In this document: positions 61,961-64,000 of the stretch, in pieces | Layout of the letters: the number at the start of each line of letters is the position of its first letter | Numbering within the stretch: position 1 is the stretch's first letter | DNA from: Trichosphaerium sp. ATCC 40318 | Taxonomy: Eukaryota > Discosea > Flabellinia > Trichosidae | Direction of reading: 5' to 3' | Assembly (NCBI GenBank): GCA_038496445.1 | Contig: JALMLS010000448.1 | Coordinates: 248,001-312,000 of the forward strand | Length of the DNA stretch: 64,000 bases | Translations under genes and position numbers: made by a program | The notes under the pieces: generated by a model | The model's input: the letters and a program-made list of their open reading frames with translations, nothing else | The model's database searches: none | Told to the model about the DNA's origin: nothing

Positions 61961-62418
61961 ATGAGCACAGAAAATCCAACAGTTGAAGGAGGTGAGGCAC
62001 AACCAGAAGGAGAGAACCGCGCCATATACGCAAAAGTATTGAAAGTTCTTGGTCGTACAGGTACAGAAAAACGCTAAAATATGAAAACAAAGCCATTTTA
62101 TGGCAAAAGTGGTATAAAGTTATAAATCTAACTGTTAAAAGGCCGACGTGGTGGTGTTACACAAGTTCGCGTTGAACTAATTTCCGAAGGCGATAAGAAG
62201 CGTGTTATGTTGAGAAACGTCAGAGGACCAGTCAGAGAAGGTTCGTTAGCCTCTAATACGCTACACAAAGCGCATTATCGAAAAAACATTTTTTGGAAGC
62301 GTCAATTCCATCAAAATTGCCTCATTTACGTTGTATTAATTGTTTAAACACTTACGTTGTGACAGGTGATATCTTATTTCTACTCGAATGCGAGAGAGAA
62401 GCACGCCGACTCAGATAA
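61961..62418 (+). CDS. RPS28: 40S ribosomal protein S28 (eS28)
   Basis: Three exons: 61961-62060, 62142-62240, 62366-62418; 252 nt, 83 aa. The Glu-rich start (MSTENPTVEGGEAQPEGEN) is followed by the universal eS28 core AKVLKVLGRTGRRGGVTQVR, NVRGPVREGDILFLLECERE and terminal ARRLR. Length is slightly above the usual 67-69 aa because of the acidic leader. Intron donors are GTACAG and GTTCGT. Confidence 0.96.
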
Positions 62419-62799
62419 AAAACATGAAAAAAAACAGTCACTTTGTAAAATGCTGTACACAAAGAATTTTGTTCTCGACGAGAGTGTTATTCATTATTTG
62501 TTATGATTAAACATAAATTAAAGAACGAGAATATTTTTACATAAGTACAATCGTCTTGTTTTATTATTATTGAAACATCTTTGTTTGAGAGCTTTGTTTG
62601 ACGCGACTTCTAGTTCGTGCATTGTTTTGACAAAAAAAAAGAACAATGCCTTCTTTCATAAGTCGCCCTCTTTGCGTTTGATACGAGATCGCATTCATTT
62701 GCGCCAACGCCATGGACTAAATATGTACATGAATTTGTTTCTACGCATCATCCAATTGTATCTTTTTTTAAATGTTAATTATCACAACGTTATGCGTGG
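62419..62799. other. Convergent 3' spacer
   Basis: 381 bp between the RPS28 stop (+) and the next gene's stop (-). AT-rich, with no recognisable gene. A plus frame at 62570-62809 has no ATG-initiated homologue. Confidence 0.4.
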
Positions 62800-63135
62800 T
62801 TATTGTTGATGCGTTTTAGCGTACCTTTGTGTTTGAAGCGTTTTTTCTAAATTATCAATTGTACCAGACAAGTATGTTTTCGCCTGTTGTTTTCGTTGGT
62901 ACTGCTTGAATTGGTCTTGTTGCATTTTTTGCTGCTGTTTGAAGGCTGCTTCAGCTGCGTCTGCTGCAGCATCAGTTTTAGGAGCTCCAGGTCGTCGAAA
63001 TCGCTGGGTGGCGTGTACTACACGATTTGCGAGGCCACGGACAAATGTTTGAAATACTGGGCTCTTTAATATCTGTGGTACGACGTACATACGCGCAGCG
63101 TTGAATAAGAGCCTGAGCAACGTCTGCTGCCACAT
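62800..63135 (-). CDS. Small basic protein, 111 aa, possibly mitochondrial
   Basis: Single exon from ATG 63135 (MWQQTLLRLLFNAARMYVVP) to TAA at 62800. The first 50 residues are amphipathic and Arg-rich (VRGLANRVVHATQRFRRPG), suiting a mitochondrial presequence. The rest is Gln/Lys/Ala-rich helix (KQQQKMQQDQFKQYQRKQQA). No family is recognised. Confidence 0.5.
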   Translation of the reverse strand: MWQQTLLRLLFNAARMYVVPQILKSPVFQTFVRGLANRVVHATQRFRRPGAPKTDAAADAAEAAFKQQQKMQQDQFKQYQRKQQAKTYLSGTIDNLEKTLQTQRYAKTHQQ

Positions 63136-63273
63136 TGTATTCACCTGTCACTTTACTTTGGCTTAAGCAGTGAAATCATCTTTCTTTTTGTTGAAATAAC
63201 TACTACGTGAGCTCAACAACAACAGTAGATTGTTACATTTATATTTTTTACAAGTTATTACTGTTTTGGCGGT

Positions 63274-63915
63274 TTAAACCATATCATTAATGAAGCTAAA
63301 CGTGGGATCGTAGTTGTCTAGGCTCATGCTATTGTGCAACGGCTCTAGTTCATCCCAGAAAGATTCATAGTCTGCACTATTTGTTAAACAGTCTGCAAAG
63401 GTACTATCTTGGACAGTAGACGGTTTTGGTCGCGTTGGTTTCGCCTTATCCGCTACACTCTGGTACCGCCTTCGTTTTTTAACGCGTTTTGGTTGTTTCT
63501 TTTCCTTTGCATCCTTTTTAACAGGAGCACGTTTCTTGGTACGTTTAGAGCGTGGTGCTGTCTTTTTGACACGCTTTTCCTTATTCACGTCAGTCTTTTC
63601 AACCAAGAGCACAACGTACCTTCTTAACTCCTTTTTTACACGCACTAGATGGTACTGGTGCAACCAATACTGAACCTGACGCCAAGATATGCTCTTGACA
63701 CATTGTGTCATTCGTTAAAGGTTGCGGTGGTTCTAAAAAGGCGTAAGGGAGTGATGGTACGCCATTTACAAGGTTGTATTTGTACCATATGTCAACCGCG
63801 ATGTTGAAGCGCTTCGTCCCTGTAACTCGAAGTGATGTTGTAGGGGATAATTAACATTTGTTTTTTGTTGTTGTGGTGGCTTTGTAGATTCGCACCAAGA
63901 CATAGTTCTTCTCAT
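63274..63915 (-). CDS. Lys/Arg-rich hypothetical nuclear protein, 182 aa
   Basis: Predicted exons 63915-63786, 63732-63620, 63579-63274 (549 nt). It starts MRRTMSWCESTKPPQQQKTN and passes EPPQPLTNDTMCQEHILASG. A very basic block follows (KRVKKTAPRSKRTKKRAPVK and PKRVKKRRRYQS), then an acidic/aromatic C-terminus (YESFWDELEPLHNSMSLDNY) ending FINDMV. The combination of a nuclear-localisation-like block and an acidic hydrophobic tail resembles small transcription activators; this is inference. The second intron (63619-63580) is only 40 nt. Extension upstream of 63915 cannot be excluded. Confidence 0.5.
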
Positions 63916-64000
63916 TTGTTGTGTTTTACGCCGTTTATTAGGTGATGAACTAAAAAGAGAAGTTTGAGCACGTGTTCAAAATGCGTAACTAAATGAAAAA

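Overview
This window is nuclear DNA from a eukaryote with a compact, AT-rich, intron-rich genome. Almost every gene is cut by short introns (about 40-120 nt) that start with GTACGT, GTATGT or GTAAGT and end in TAG, CAG or AAG, often behind a CTAAC or CTGAC branch-point-like sequence. I rebuilt exons by hand from reading-frame phase and known protein families. Exon boundaries are therefore predictions, but in the sirtuin, NDC80, amidohydrolase, DHHC, WH2, severin and RPS28 genes the phases close exactly. The three-domain severin, the multi-LKKT actin-binding protein, the Krs/MST-type kinase and the membrane-anchored amidohydrolase suggest an amoebozoan-like protist; this is inference and the organism is not identified.

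Layout. 1-9.1 kb: a class I sirtuin running off the left edge (-), a divergent NDC80 kinetochore gene (+), a decayed leucine-rich-repeat gene, and a 27-exon membrane-anchored amidohydrolase (-). 9.4-15.1 kb: a CCA-adding tRNA nucleotidyltransferase (-) and a secreted Pro/Thr-rich protein (-). 16.4-19.6 kb: small and polytopic membrane proteins (-). 19.8-25.2 kb: a DHYC palmitoyltransferase (+) and a WH2/LKKT-repeat actin-binding protein (+). 25.5-28.9 kb: an F-box-like/LRR/ankyrin protein (+). 29.3-34.2 kb and 50.3-56.3 kb: two copies of a two-gene set, a three-TM receptor-like protein M and a secreted protein T, on opposite strands. Between the copies: severin (-), a tail-anchored MST-type kinase (-), a dual-specificity phosphatase (-) and a large Nup160 (+). 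56.5-64 kb: a MORN-variant pseudogene, a tRNA-Ile-like sequence, WDR70 (-), ribosomal protein eS28 (+), and two small genes (-).

The most unusual structure is the M/T pair. Each gene is inverted individually while the left-to-right order M-T is kept, so it is not a simple inverted repeat. Within M, nearly identical flanks surround an ectodomain segment that has diverged strongly. One M copy has a 2-nt frameshift. The T copies share an identical intron but have different N- and C-terminal targeting ends. This resembles a diversifying cell-surface recognition locus. Other window-wide signals are a several-fold excess of the palindrome CACGTG, mostly in introns and spacers, and several GC-AG introns.
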